From JAAZPG01 sp012797375 (lineage in GTDB: Bacteria > Acidobacteriota > Aminicenantia > Aminicenantales > UBA4085), in NCBI GenBank assembly GCA_937868205.1, contig CALMMC010000006.1:1-29491 (forward strand): a stretch of 29,491 nucleotides of DNA. The letters are read 5' to 3'. How positions within the stretch are numbered: position 1 is the first letter of the stretch; each line of letters opens with the position of its first letter. The translations under genes and the position numbers were made by a program. Positions 15,439 to 23,708 of this stretch are shown here, in pieces. Below the pieces are notes generated by a model. It saw only the letters and a program-made list of their open reading frames with translations, ran no database searches and was not told the DNA's origin.

Positions 15439-16398
15439 TTAGAAGCGGAAGCCGGCCAGGAAGACCAGCATATTCGATTTGACCGTGGGATCGCCTTCCT
15501 TCGGGTCTTTGACAAGATTGGCCAATCCCAAATGGTAGCGAAGCTCGGCTACGAGATTGATCCCGCTGAGAGAGATCCCCAGGCCGCCGCCGAAAACGAG
15601 CCCGTAATCGATCGAGGCGACGTCGTCCTTGATGTCCTTGGAGCCGGAGTCGCTGTCGCCGCCCCCGCTGATCGTGTAGTCGTACTTGGCCTGGGCGACA
15701 TAAGCGATCTCGCCGCCGCCCAGAAGATACGGGTTGATTCCCTGGACCGGGAGGTTGAACCGCAGGAGAACCGGGACGCTGATCTCGCTGATCCGCATCT
15801 TCACGTCGAAATCAGACCCCGACAGCGATCCTTCGTACCGGATTCCCTTGGGCAGGTACATCAAGCCGACGTCCACCCCCAACAGGCCTCCGGAATAGAA
15901 CCCGACCCCTCCAGCCAAGCCCATGAGGGATTTTTTATACTCATTGTATTCCTCGGCGGGGTCCTCGGAATAGGTCAGGCTGGCCATCCCGTAGGCGGCC
16001 ATGATCTTGAAACCGCCGGGATAGGTTGTCTCCGGCGCCGGCCGCCGCTCGTAGGACGGCGTCCGGGCGGGGGCCGGGGCGGGCCGAACGACGGGCTGGG
16101 CTTCCGGCTGGACGGCGAGGCCGGGGCCGGAAATGACGTCGACCACGTTGGCGTGGACGTAGGCGGTCAAGGTGACGCCGAGATCGTTCGTCACTGAAAT
16201 CTCGTACCAGTCGCCGGCCGTCTGAGAGGACTCGAACAAGGTTCCCATTTTGACTTGCTTGATGACGGCGGCATTGAGGTCGGGTTGGGTCCGGATGTTG
16301 GCCGTCTGAACCTTCACCTTCAGGACGGTCGTTTCCGCGGACAGCGCCAGTCCTCCGATCGCGAGCACAAGGGCGAGAGCGACGGCGATGCGTTTCAT
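15439..16398 (-). CDS. SH3b-domain outer-membrane beta-barrel protein
   Basis: 319 residues. Residues 1-20 are a signal peptide (KR, then ALALVLAIGGLAL, cleavage after LSA). Residues about 25-87 are a bacterial SH3 domain (VQTANIRTQPDLNAAVIKQV is its hallmark), which in other proteins binds cell wall. A Pro/Ala linker (97-127) leads to a beta-barrel of the outer membrane/PorT-like type (GGGLGISLSGINLVAELRYH strand, GLVFGGG), ending in FRF with terminal Phe. It is likely anchored in the outer membrane with the SH3 domain in the periplasm. GGGAGGAG is four bases before ATG 16398. Function beyond wall-envelope contact is unknown. Confidence 0.8.
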   Translation of the reverse strand: MKRIAVALALVLAIGGLALSAETTVLKVKVQTANIRTQPDLNAAVIKQVKMGTLFESSQTAGDWYEISVTNDLGVTLTAYVHANVVDVISGPGLAVQPEAQPVVRPAPAPARTPSYERRPAPETTYPGGFKIMAAYGMASLTYSEDPAEEYNEYKKSLMGLAGGVGFYSGGLLGVDVGLMYLPKGIRYEGSLSGSDFDVKMRISEISVPVLLRFNLPVQGINPYLLGGGEIAYVAQAKYDYTISGGGDSDSGSKDIKDDVASIDYGLVFGGGLGISLSGINLVAELRYHLGLANLVKDPKEGDPTVKSNMLVFLAGFRF

Positions 16399-16436
16399 GC
16401 ACTCCTCCCAGTCAGATTCCGTGTAGGATCGGGTCC

Positions 16437-16465
16437 TTTATGCCATGACTATAAAAAAATAGCAA
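16437..16465 (-). promoter_or_regulatory. Possible promoter for the SH3b barrel gene
   Basis: Minus strand TTGCTA (16465-16460), 17 bases including a T7 run, CATAAA (16442-16437). Four of six bases match in each box. It lies in the 100-base gap behind alr. Confidence 0.35.
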
Positions 16466-16498
16466 GGGGGAGGAAAAGCGGGAAAACCGAAAAACCGA

Positions 16499-17656
16499 TC
16501 AGATCACCCGCCGGGGGATGGCCGGATTCAGCCGGGCGAGGATCTCGTACCCGATGGTCCCGGCCAGGGCGGCCAGGGCCTCGGCCGAGACCGTTTCCCG
16601 GCCGTCACGGCCGATCAGGGTGACGACGTCGCCGGCCGCCGCCCCGGGAATGTCAGTAACGTCGACCGTGAAAAAATTCATCGCGATCCGGCCCCGGACG
16701 ACGGCCCGCTTTCCGCGGAGAAGAACGTAGGCGGCGTTCGACAAGCCCCGGTCGTAGCCGTCGGCGTATCCGACCGGAATGACGGCCAGCCGCGTCGGCC
16801 GGGTCGTCCGGTACGAGCACCCGTACCCGATGAACGCCCCCTTGGAAAGGCGCCGGATCTGGGCGATCCGGGCCCGCCAGGAAAGAACGGGTTTAAGAAC
16901 GAACGGCCTCCTCTTGCGAAGCCGGCAGGACAAGTACGTTTCCTTCGACGGCCAGAGGCCGTACAACCCGATTCCCATCCGGATCAGGCCGCAAAGCGAC
17001 TCGGGAAAGACGATCGCCGCGGCCGTGGCCGCGATATGCTTGATGGGGATCGGATAACCGGCCTCCCGGACGGCGGCCGCGGCTTCGTTGAAGAGGGCCA
17101 TCTGGCGCCGGGGATAGGCAAGCGAGGTCGTATCCTCAATGTTGGCGAAATGAGAGGACAAGCCCTCGATTTCGAGACCGGGAAGACGGGCCAGCCGGGC
17201 GAAGAAGGAGACCACCTCGGCGACCGGGAGGCCCTGGCGGTTCGTCCCCGTCTCAACCTTGACGTGGATCCGGGCCGTTTTTCCCAGGCGGACGGCGGCG
17301 GCCGATATCCCCTCGGCCGCGGCCCGGTCGTAGACGGTGAACCGGAGATCCTGCCGGACGGCCTCCTCGATCCGGCCGGGAGCGGCGGGCCCGAGCATCA
17401 GGATGGGGCAGCCTAACCCGGCTTCGCGCAGGGCCAGGCCTTCCTCCGCGGAATGAACGCCGAGCCAGTCGACGCCGGCCGCCAGGGCGGGGCCGGAGGT
17501 TTCGATCAAGCCGTGGCCGTAGGCGTTCGCCTTGACCACGGCCAGGAGCAGCCGCCTCGGCCCGGCCAGGGCCCGGAAACGCCGGACGTTGGAGGCCAGG
17601 GCTTTGCGCTCGATCTCAATCCATTGCCAGAAGCGGCCGTCGCATGGCCCGCTCAT
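16499..17656 (-). CDS. alr: Alanine racemase
   Basis: 385 residues. A PLP enzyme that supplies D-alanine for peptidoglycan. PLP lysine Lys42 lies in VVKANAYGHG; the second catalytic residue is probably Tyr278 in FIGYGCSYR. RMGIGLYG near 226 and IPVGYADGYDRG near 293 are family motifs. It follows purA by 33 bases in the same direction and probably shares a transcript with it. Start ATG 17656. Nothing is missing from the active site as far as can be read. Confidence 0.95.
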   Translation of the reverse strand: MSGPCDGRFWQWIEIERKALASNVRRFRALAGPRRLLLAVVKANAYGHGLIETSGPALAAGVDWLGVHSAEEGLALREAGLGCPILMLGPAAPGRIEEAVRQDLRFTVYDRAAAEGISAAAVRLGKTARIHVKVETGTNRQGLPVAEVVSFFARLARLPGLEIEGLSSHFANIEDTTSLAYPRRQMALFNEAAAAVREAGYPIPIKHIAATAAAIVFPESLCGLIRMGIGLYGLWPSKETYLSCRLRKRRPFVLKPVLSWRARIAQIRRLSKGAFIGYGCSYRTTRPTRLAVIPVGYADGYDRGLSNAAYVLLRGKRAVVRGRIAMNFFTVDVTDIPGAAAGDVVTLIGRDGRETVSAEALAALAGTIGYEILARLNPAIPRRVI

Positions 17657-17689
17657 CGGATGCCTCCTGCCCGGCGTCGGTCCCGGCGC

Positions 17690-19021
17690 TCAGGCGCCGG
17701 CGATTCCCTTTCGGACGGCGGCCAGGTCGATCCATCCCGCCAGGAGATCGTCCCGGAACAGCGTCTCTCTGCGCTCGACTCCCGTCGATATCATGGCCGC
17801 TTCCGCCCCGATCCGGTCCTCGACAAGCTTCAGGAAATCCTTGAAACCGGCCGGCAGATCCCTGAATTCCCGGACGCCGCGGACCGGCGTTTTCCATCCA
17901 GGGACCGTTTCGTAGACGGGGACGACCTTTTCCAGGACTTCCGTTTCCACCGGATAATCGCGGAGCGACGAGCCCTTGTAGCGATAGGCGGTGCAGATTT
18001 TGATCTCGGGGAACTCGTCAAGAACATCGGGCTTGGTCATGATCACCCGGCTGATCCCGTTGATCCGGCAGGCATAGGCGGCGGCCACGGCGTCGAACCA
18101 GCCGCAGCGCCGCGGCCGCCCGGTCGTCGCCCCGAATTCGTCGCCCCGCCGGGCCAGGAGCTTGCCGGTCTCATCGAAGAGCTCGGTCGGAAAGGGACCG
18201 GAGCCGACTCGGGTTGTGTAAGCCTTGATCACTCCCAGGACCGCGTCGATGACCGTGGGCCCGACGCCCAGGCCGGTGCAGACGCCGCCCGCGGTCGGAT
18301 TGGAGGACGTCACATACGGATACGTTCCATGATCGATGTCCAGCAGCACGCCCTGGGCTCCCTCGAACAAGACCGGCGTTCCCGCCCGAAGCGTCTCGTG
18401 GAGAAGGCGGGACACATCCTTGATATAGGGCGCCATCCGGGCCCCGTAATCCGCGTATTGGGCGAAGAGCTTTTCCGGATCAAGCGGCTCCAAGCCCCAC
18501 AGGGCGGCGATTTCGTTCTTGGCCGCGGTGTTGCGGAAGATTTTTTCCCGGAGGAGGGCCGGGTCGCAAAGGTCCCCCGCCCGGATGCCCCGCCGGCCGA
18601 TTTTGTCCTCGTACGCCGGGCCGATGCCCCGGCAAGTCGTGCCGATCTTCTTTTCGCCCAAAGCCGCCTCGGCGGCCCGCTCGAGCAGGCCGTGATACGG
18701 CAAGATGAGATGGGCCGTCCGGCTGACGGCGATCGAGTCCTCCCCCACCGGAACGACGGACTTCAGAGCTTCCAGCTCGTCCAAGAACGCCCGGGGATCG
18801 ATCACGACGCCGTTGCCGATGAGGCAGAGCGTCCCCGGATGGAGGATGCCCGAGGGAATCACGTGGAGGACGACTTTCCGGCCGTTGAGGTAGACCGTGT
18901 GGCCGGCGTTGTGGCCTCCCTGGTAGCGGGCGACCGCGCCGAAGGCCGGAGTCAGGAGATCGACGATCTTCCCCTTCCCCTCGTCGCCCCATTGGGTGCC
19001 CAAAATGACAATGTTCGCCAT
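17690..19021 (-). CDS. purA: Adenylosuccinate synthetase
   Basis: 443 residues from ATG 19021; the longer open frame to 19312 is shadow over the porin gene. PurA joins aspartate to IMP with GTP, the first step to AMP; PurB at the left edge does the second. Motifs: WGDEGKGK at 11-18 with catalytic Asp13, GGHNAGHTVY, VKAYTTRVGSGPFPTE, and RRCGWFD. AGAGG lies a few bases before the start. It begins 17 bases after the porin stop, so it is likely read from the rubrerythrin operon promoter or an unseen one. Confidence 0.96.
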   Translation of the reverse strand: MANIVILGTQWGDEGKGKIVDLLTPAFGAVARYQGGHNAGHTVYLNGRKVVLHVIPSGILHPGTLCLIGNGVVIDPRAFLDELEALKSVVPVGEDSIAVSRTAHLILPYHGLLERAAEAALGEKKIGTTCRGIGPAYEDKIGRRGIRAGDLCDPALLREKIFRNTAAKNEIAALWGLEPLDPEKLFAQYADYGARMAPYIKDVSRLLHETLRAGTPVLFEGAQGVLLDIDHGTYPYVTSSNPTAGGVCTGLGVGPTVIDAVLGVIKAYTTRVGSGPFPTELFDETGKLLARRGDEFGATTGRPRRCGWFDAVAAAYACRINGISRVIMTKPDVLDEFPEIKICTAYRYKGSSLRDYPVETEVLEKVVPVYETVPGWKTPVRGVREFRDLPAGFKDFLKLVEDRIGAEAAMISTGVERRETLFRDDLLAGWIDLAAVRKGIAGA

Positions 19022-19038
19022 GATGCGCCTCTTGATCC

Positions 19039-20076
19039 TTAAAAATAAAACGCCGCTTGGGCCCGGAACGTCGATTGCCAAGCGTCTCCGCCCTGCTCCC
19101 GCCCCCGGTCGACCTCGACCTTGATGAAGATGCTGGGCGCCGGAGAATAAACGAGACCCAGGGCCCATTGCGTTCCGTTCCGGGAGAACCCCGCGCCGGG
19201 TGTGTCCGGACCGGCGAATCCCGGCCCGTGGAAGGGATCTTCGGCCCGGAAACGCCGGTAGGAAACAACCGGGATCCAGGAGCCCCAGTGAAGCTCGACG
19301 GCGCCGAACCATCCTTCGGCCGTTCCCCTGGAGAAGGGGGCCGGATTTTCGATCGTCGCCCGGGCGTATTCGCCCGAAGCCCGGATGTTCTCCGTCCGCC
19401 AGGAGGCGTCGGCCCCGACCATGGTGACCGCCCGCTCGTTGGCCGCGTCGGCCTTGCCCCGGTAATAAGACCCCCCGACTTCCAGGGAAGCGCTTAAGGC
19501 GGCCCCCAGGCGCCCCCCCCAGCCCTTGTTTTTATTGTTGTCGGAGTACTGCTGGCCGGCGCCGAAATCGGCTCCCTCGGCCAGGCCGTTTCCGGCGAAA
19601 ACGGCCGCGTTGAAATTGCCGAACGAGGCTTCCGCCTCGATTCCCATTTCCCGCCAATTCACGGGGTAAACGGTTCCGACCGCCGGGGGATCGGAGATCA
19701 GGGCGGTTTCATGGGGCCGGCGGGACCGGTTGTATTTTCCGAAGGGAACGAGAAAGAGACCGGCCGTGACGCTGACGCCCTTGGCGACGGCGAGCCCTGC
19801 CCGGGCTTCGGTCAAGCCGACCGCCTCGCCTTGGGCGAACGTCGGCTCCAGGATGAAGACGAGGCCCGGCGTAAGAGTCCCGGAAAAGATCAGCCCCCCC
19901 CGGAGATTGGCCACGCTCCACGCGGAAGCCGGAAGGCCCGAGGGTCCCCGGAGGATGTCGAAGGAAAAATAGCCGTTGACCTTGAGGCCGGTCGAGTCCT
20001 GGGCGGCGGCCGGTCCGGCCAGGGCCAAGGCCAGGGCGAGGGCCGGGAGAGCGGCGGACAAGCGAATGTGTTTCAT
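19039..20076 (-). CDS. Porin-like outer-membrane protein
   Basis: 345 residues. Signal peptide at 1-25 (KHIRLSAALPALALALALA, cleavage near AAAQD). The rest alternates polar and hydrophobic residues in short strands and ends in AAFYF with terminal Phe, typical of barrels inserted by BamA. VTAGLFLVPFGKYN and NWREMGIEAEASFG resemble phosphate-selective porin O/P-type proteins; the substrate cannot be told. The start overlaps the oxidoreductase stop (ATGA, 20073-20076), an odd partner for a porin. Confidence 0.75.
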   Translation of the reverse strand: MKHIRLSAALPALALALALAGPAAAQDSTGLKVNGYFSFDILRGPSGLPASAWSVANLRGGLIFSGTLTPGLVFILEPTFAQGEAVGLTEARAGLAVAKGVSVTAGLFLVPFGKYNRSRRPHETALISDPPAVGTVYPVNWREMGIEAEASFGNFNAAVFAGNGLAEGADFGAGQQYSDNNKNKGWGGRLGAALSASLEVGGSYYRGKADAANERAVTMVGADASWRTENIRASGEYARATIENPAPFSRGTAEGWFGAVELHWGSWIPVVSYRRFRAEDPFHGPGFAGPDTPGAGFSRNGTQWALGLVYSPAPSIFIKVEVDRGREQGGDAWQSTFRAQAAFYF

Positions 20077-21275
20077 AAGCGTTTGAAATCAAATCCGTCT
20101 TCGAGGATGTCCGCTTTCCAGGCGGCCGCGTTCTTTCCGGCGGCGACGGCCGCGGCGATCTCGGCCGCGCCGGTTTTTGTCCCCATCCAGACCGCCCCGG
20201 CCAGAACGCCGTCCTTGAGGACGATCTTCTTGTAAACGCCGGAAGCGGGCCGGGACAGCCGGAATTCCTCAAAGCCCGGCCCTTCCGGCCGGATGATTCC
20301 CGCCGACAGGAGGGGCAGGTCGGATACTTTCAGCTGGTTGGAGGGGACCGTCCCCTCATAAATTTTGGTCCGGCCGCAGATGTTCTCCGCGGCCGTCCGC
20401 GACTGGGCGAACGAGGCCGGAATGATGCCGTAGAGGCGGCCGCGGTGCTCGGTTCCGTCTCCGGCCGCGAAGATATCGGGCGCCGACGTCGCCATCCGGT
20501 CATCGACGGTGACGCCCCGGTCCACGGCCAGCCCGGCGTCGCGGGCCAGGGCCGTGTTCGGGCGGACTCCGGCGGCGAGGACGACCAGGTCGGCGTCCAG
20601 GCGCGTTCCGTCCTTGAAGACGATCCCGCGGGCTTCGGACGCCCCGGTGATTTCCGCGGCCGCGACGCCCAGGAGCACGCGGAGGCCGGTCTCCTCGAGA
20701 CGGGCCTTCAGGATTTCTCCGCCCGGCGGATCGAGCTGCCGCGGCAGAAGGGAGGGGAAGATCTCGGCCACCGTGACCTCGGCCCCCCGGAAGCGGAGGG
20801 CCCGGGCGATTTCCAGGCCGAGCAAGCCGCCGCCCAGGACGGCGACGCGCGGATGGGTCCGGAAATATTCCAGGAGAGCCCGGGCGTCGTCGAGCGTCCG
20901 GACGGTGAAAACGCCGGGCTTGTCCGCCCCAACGATCGGGGGGACGGCCGAAGAGGCTCCGTCGGCCAAGAGGAGCCGATCGTACCGGACAATCGATCCG
21001 TCGGCCGCCTCGACGCTTTTTTCCGAGGGATGAAGGCGGCGGACGGCGGTGCCGAGCCGGAGATCAATCCGGTTCTTCGCCGCCCAATCGGCCGGAAAGG
21101 CATAAAGCTTGTCCTCGGGCAGGCGGCCGGCAATGAATTCGATCAGGTTCGGCCGGGGATAATACAACCGGTTCTCGGCGGCGAAAACGACGACGGAGGC
21201 GCGGTCATCCAGCCCGCGGATGGTCTTGGCGGCCATCGTTCCGGCCAGACCATTTCCGACAATGACGACGTTCAT
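20073..21275 (-). CDS. FAD-dependent NADH:rubredoxin oxidoreductase-like protein
   Basis: 400 residues. Two Rossmann motifs: VIVGNGLAGTMAA at the N-terminus for FAD and VAVLGGGLLGLEIARAL near 145 for NAD(P)H; TSAPDIFAAGDG near 265 is the second FAD site. The C-terminal domain resembles those of nitrite reductase large subunit/NADH-rubredoxin reductases. It lies 21 bases downstream of the rubredoxin stop, so rubredoxin is the likely electron acceptor, passing electrons from NADH to rubrerythrin to remove peroxide. Assimilatory nitrite or ferredoxin reductases share the fold but no such partners are here. Confidence 0.88.
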   Translation of the reverse strand: MNVVIVGNGLAGTMAAKTIRGLDDRASVVVFAAENRLYYPRPNLIEFIAGRLPEDKLYAFPADWAAKNRIDLRLGTAVRRLHPSEKSVEAADGSIVRYDRLLLADGASSAVPPIVGADKPGVFTVRTLDDARALLEYFRTHPRVAVLGGGLLGLEIARALRFRGAEVTVAEIFPSLLPRQLDPPGGEILKARLEETGLRVLLGVAAAEITGASEARGIVFKDGTRLDADLVVLAAGVRPNTALARDAGLAVDRGVTVDDRMATSAPDIFAAGDGTEHRGRLYGIIPASFAQSRTAAENICGRTKIYEGTVPSNQLKVSDLPLLSAGIIRPEGPGFEEFRLSRPASGVYKKIVLKDGVLAGAVWMGTKTGAAEIAAAVAAGKNAAAWKADILEDGFDFKRL

Positions 21276-21296
21276 GGAGAAGAAGGCGGCCGCCGC

Positions 21297-21461
21297 TCAG
21301 TCCTCGACTTTCCGGAAATAGTCCTTGCCCACCCCGCATTGCGGACAGGTCCAGTCGTCGGGCAGGGATTCGAAGGGCGTGCCCGGAGGGATTCCATTGT
21401 CCGGGTCGCCGGCGGCCGGATCATAAATATAGCCGCAAGCCGTGCATTCCCATTTCGTCAT
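21297..21461 (-). CDS. Rubredoxin
   Basis: 54 residues, found by translating the gap between neighbours. Two CxxC pairs bind one iron: Cys6 and Cys9 (WECTACGYIYDP) and Cys39 and Cys42 (DDWTCPQCGVGKDYF). All expected features of a stand-alone rubredoxin are present, including Trp4 and the aromatic core. AAAGGAG stands six bases before ATG 21461. It is a small soluble electron carrier between the downstream oxidoreductase and the upstream rubrerythrin. Confidence 0.95.
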   Translation of the reverse strand: MTKWECTACGYIYDPAAGDPDNGIPPGTPFESLPDDWTCPQCGVGKDYFRKVED

Positions 21462-21500
21462 CGGTGGCTCCTTTCAAATGAATCGACAAAGGCCGGGCGC

Positions 21501-21953
21501 TCAGCCTTCCTTGAGGATGTGCGCTTCGTATTCGCTTTCCAAGCGGAACTTGTGCCTCAGCTCCTCGCGGAGGAGCAATTCGAACAGGCCCCGGGCCGCG
21601 GCGTCCGAAACGGCGGCGGCCAACCGGCCGTAGAGGTCGGCCGCCTGCGCTTCTTTCCGGGCGGCGCGGATCAGCACGTCCTGGACCGAATCGTCCGGCC
21701 CGGGGGGTTCCTCCACGGCCGCGTCGGTCAGTCCCAAGTCCGGAACCGAGGGTCCGCCCGAAAAGACCGGCATTCCCGCCCGGTATTTTTCCAGGAGGAT
21801 TTTGTGCCGGCGCTCCTCGGCTTCCAGCTCCCGTAAAAGGGCGCGGAGAGGCTCGGTCCGGGCGGCCGCAGCCAGACCGGCGTAGAGGTCGGCCGCTTCC
21901 TGCTCGCGGAGAACGGCGAAGGCGAGGATTTCATCCAGGGATGAAAAGGCCAC
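21501..21953 (-). CDS. Rubrerythrin-like diiron protein without rubredoxin domain
   Basis: 150 residues from GTG 21953, chosen because GGGAGAG stands just upstream; a longer frame to 21995 would cover the promoter. A four-helix ferritin-like bundle with two ExxH-type repeats: LREQEAADLYAGL then EAEERRHKILLEKY, and ARKEAQAADLYGRL then LREELRHKFRLESEYE. Family members reduce hydrogen peroxide at a diiron site. Classical rubrerythrin carries its own C-terminal rubredoxin domain, absent here; the separate rubredoxin gene follows after 39 bases. It is first gene of the operon. Confidence 0.88.
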   Translation of the reverse strand: MAFSSLDEILAFAVLREQEAADLYAGLAAAARTEPLRALLRELEAEERRHKILLEKYRAGMPVFSGGPSVPDLGLTDAAVEEPPGPDDSVQDVLIRAARKEAQAADLYGRLAAAVSDAAARGLFELLLREELRHKFRLESEYEAHILKEG

Positions 21954-21993
21954 GTCGCACTCTCCCGCGAATGAAGTTGGAACCGGCCCAGGC

Positions 21994-22023
21994 ATTATAA
22001 CAATTCAGGGACGCCTCGCTCAA
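21994..22023 (-). promoter_or_regulatory. Promoter for the rubrerythrin operon
   Basis: Minus strand TTGAGC (22023-22018), 18-base spacer, perfect TATAAT (21999-21994). Predicted start near 21987, leaving about 34 bases of leader before GTG 21953. Confidence 0.65.
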
Positions 22024-22165
22024 CCCCAAGCCGGCCCGAGCGATTCGCATCCTCTTTCCCCTCATTCCGGGGACGTCCCCCAATCCCGGGCCGGGAGCGT
22101 CGACGATCATTCTGAACGAGAACCCCCCGGAACCATCGCGGGGGAAGAGCGGCGGCTTCCCGCCT

Positions 22166-22990
22166 TCAGCGTTTTTCGCGCTGGCAGGACGGGCAATAAA
22201 ACGTCGCCCGGCCGCCGACGACGATCCGCCGGATCCGCCCCCCGCACCGAAGGCATTTTTTCCCCTCCCGGCCATAGACTTTATGACGAGTCTGAAAGCC
22301 GCCGATCTCCCCTCCGATGCTCCGGTAATCGCGGACGCTCGAGCCGCCGGCGGCGATCGCCGCCGCCAGGATGCGGCGGAGGGACGCCCGCAGCCGGCCC
22401 CACTCGTCCGGACGCAGGCGGCCGGCCGCGGTCAGGGGATGAAGGCGGGCCGCGTGGAGGGCTTCATCGGCGTAGATATTCCCCACCCCGGCCAGAACGC
22501 GCTGGTCGAGAAGGACGCTTTTCAGCCGGCCTTTGCGGGCGGCCAGGCGGGCGGCGAATTCCTCCGGGCCGATGTCCAGCGGTTCAGGCCCAAGGCGCCG
22601 GATCTCGTCGCAGGCCTCGACCGCCCCGCACGGCAGGCAGCGGAGGAAGCCGAATTTCCGGACGTCCCGAAAGCGAAGCTCTCCGTCCGAGCCGGCGAAA
22701 GAGAGAACGAAATGCGTGTGTTTCGCGAGGGGAAGTCCGGCGTTCTCCCAGTCGAACCGGCCGGTCATCTTGAGATGGAAAAGAAGGGCCCGGGGAGGCG
22801 CCTCGAGGATCAGGATCTTGCCCCGCCGCCTCACGGCCAGGATCCGCGTCCCGGCCAGATCATCAAGATCCCGGGGCTCCGTCGCCCGCAGGAGCTTGGG
22901 TAAAAAACAGCGGGCGGCCGCGACTTCCCGGCCGACGATCGCCGACCTCAGGGCGGCGGCGATGGTCTCGACCTCGGGCAGCTCAGGCAT
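22166..22990 (-). CDS. mutM: Formamidopyrimidine-DNA glycosylase
   Basis: 274 residues. It removes 8-oxoguanine and Fapy lesions. Catalytic Pro2 and Glu3 (MPELPEVETI), Lys in RRRGKILIL, the H2TH stretch VLAGVGNIYADEALHAA, and a C-terminal zinc finger (KCLRCGG, FYCPSCQR). YGREGKKC is the usual lead-in. There is no ribosome site before ATG 22990, and TACAAT ends seven bases before it, so the mRNA may be leaderless. With nth, it makes two oxidative base-repair genes in the window. Confidence 0.96.
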   Translation of the reverse strand: MPELPEVETIAAALRSAIVGREVAAARCFLPKLLRATEPRDLDDLAGTRILAVRRRGKILILEAPPRALLFHLKMTGRFDWENAGLPLAKHTHFVLSFAGSDGELRFRDVRKFGFLRCLPCGAVEACDEIRRLGPEPLDIGPEEFAARLAARKGRLKSVLLDQRVLAGVGNIYADEALHAARLHPLTAAGRLRPDEWGRLRASLRRILAAAIAAGGSSVRDYRSIGGEIGGFQTRHKVYGREGKKCLRCGGRIRRIVVGGRATFYCPSCQREKR

Positions 22991-22996
22991 TCCGGT

Positions 22997-23122
22997 ATTG
23001 TAACCGATCCCGCCGGAGACACAAGGCCGTCATTCCCTTTTCGCTCCCGGCGAGATCCCCCGCCCGGCCGGCCGGAGATCCGGGACACGGCTCTTGTGTC
23101 TCTAAAAAAAGACTGCTAAGAT
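22997..23122. promoter_or_regulatory. Divergent promoter region with a 10-bp inverted repeat
   Basis: GAGACACAAG at 23016-23025 and its exact complement CTTGTGTCTC at 23093-23102. Each arm carries TTGTGT in the right direction to be a -35: leftward with TACAAT (23002-22997, 16-base spacer) for mutM, rightward with TAAGAT (23117-23122, 17-base spacer) for the membrane gene. The -35 matches are weak (TTG only). The middle contains further GC-rich inverted repeats. Confidence 0.4.
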
Positions 23123-23132
23123 GTCCTCCGTC

Positions 23133-23501
23133 ATGAAAATCAAAGCCGTCGTCCTGATGGTTCTCGGCTGGGCCGTGCCCGGCCTCGGCCATTTTCTCCA
23201 GAGGAAATACCTCCGCGGGGCGGTCTTTTTCGGCTGCCTGGCGGCCATGACGGCCCTCGGCCTGGCCCTGGGCGGACGGATCTACCCCTTCCAAACGGAA
23301 AATCCCCTGACGATCCTGGCCTTCTTCGCCGACATCGGCAACGGGCTTCTCTATCTTCTCTCCCGCGTCCTGCCCGTCGGGATCGGCGACCTGAAGCTGG
23401 CGACGTTCGAATTCGGAACCGCGTACTTGGCCGGGGCGGGGCTTCTGAATTTCCTCGTCGCCCTCGATGCTTACGACATCGCCGCGGGGACAAAGTCATG
23501 A
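23133..23501 (+). CDS. Small integral membrane protein of unknown function
   Basis: 122 residues from ATG 23133 (ATG 23121 is also in frame but overlaps a -10-like box). Four hydrophobic stretches: about 3-20 (VVLMVLGWAVPGLGHFL), 29-48, 64-88 and 100-117. The WAVPGLGHFLQRKYLRG start resembles short membrane families with a PG-GH turn, possibly DUF6677-like; I am not certain of the family. No ribosome site is visible, so translation may begin near the mRNA end. The stop overlaps the next gene's ATG by four bases. Confidence 0.75.
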   Translation: MKIKAVVLMVLGWAVPGLGHFLQRKYLRGAVFFGCLAAMTALGLALGGRIYPFQTENPLTILAFFADIGNGLLYLLSRVLPVGIGDLKLATFEFGTAYLAGAGLLNFLVALDAYDIAAGTKS

Positions 23502-23677
23502 TTTTCCGCAGCCACCTTCTCTCGATGATCCTATATGCGGCCCTCGTCGCGGTCGTCCTGGCCTTCCTCCGCCGGGACGAGGCAAAAAGCCGCCTGAAAT
23601 ACGGCCTGATCATGTTCGGAGGCATGGCCGGAGGGGCCGTTTTGTTCGGCTGGCTGATGTACCTTTTCACCCTGTGA
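23498..23677 (+). CDS. 59-residue membrane protein of unknown function
   Basis: Read by hand from the gap; ATG 23498 overlaps the previous stop as ATGA. Two predicted membrane spans, about 7-24 (LLSMILYAALVAVVLAFL) and 36-57 (GLIMFGGMAGGAVLFGW and on), joined by a charged loop RRDEAKSRLK. Codon use is like that of the neighbours. It probably works with the preceding membrane protein; its function is unknown. Its end lies only seven bases before the ftsE -10 box. Confidence 0.7.
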   Translation: MIFRSHLLSMILYAALVAVVLAFLRRDEAKSRLKYGLIMFGGMAGGAVLFGWLMYLFTL

Positions 23678-23680
23678 GGA

Positions 23681-23689
23681 TGGTATAAT
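23681..23689 (+). promoter_or_regulatory. Extended -10 promoter for ftsEX
   Basis: TGGTATAAT: perfect TATAAT at 23684-23689 with an extended TGn before it. No good -35 is seen. Predicted start near 23696, only about 13 bases before ATG 23709. Confidence 0.5.
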
Positions 23690-23708
23690 CGGTCCGGCCG
23701 GGGCCTCG

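Noticed and set aside
16499..17656. Asn in place of Asp in the SMDM-like motif of alanine racemase as a defect
   Set aside because: I recall similar MN variants in other bacterial alanine racemases, and the catalytic Lys and Tyr are present.
17453..19042. 529-codon plus-strand frame over alr and purA
   Set aside because: Antisense shadow; composition rich in Arg, Gly, Asp with no recognisable domain.
22069..22080. Palindrome GGGGACGTCCCC after mutM as a terminator
   Set aside because: No loop and no following T run; at this GC content such palindromes arise often by chance.
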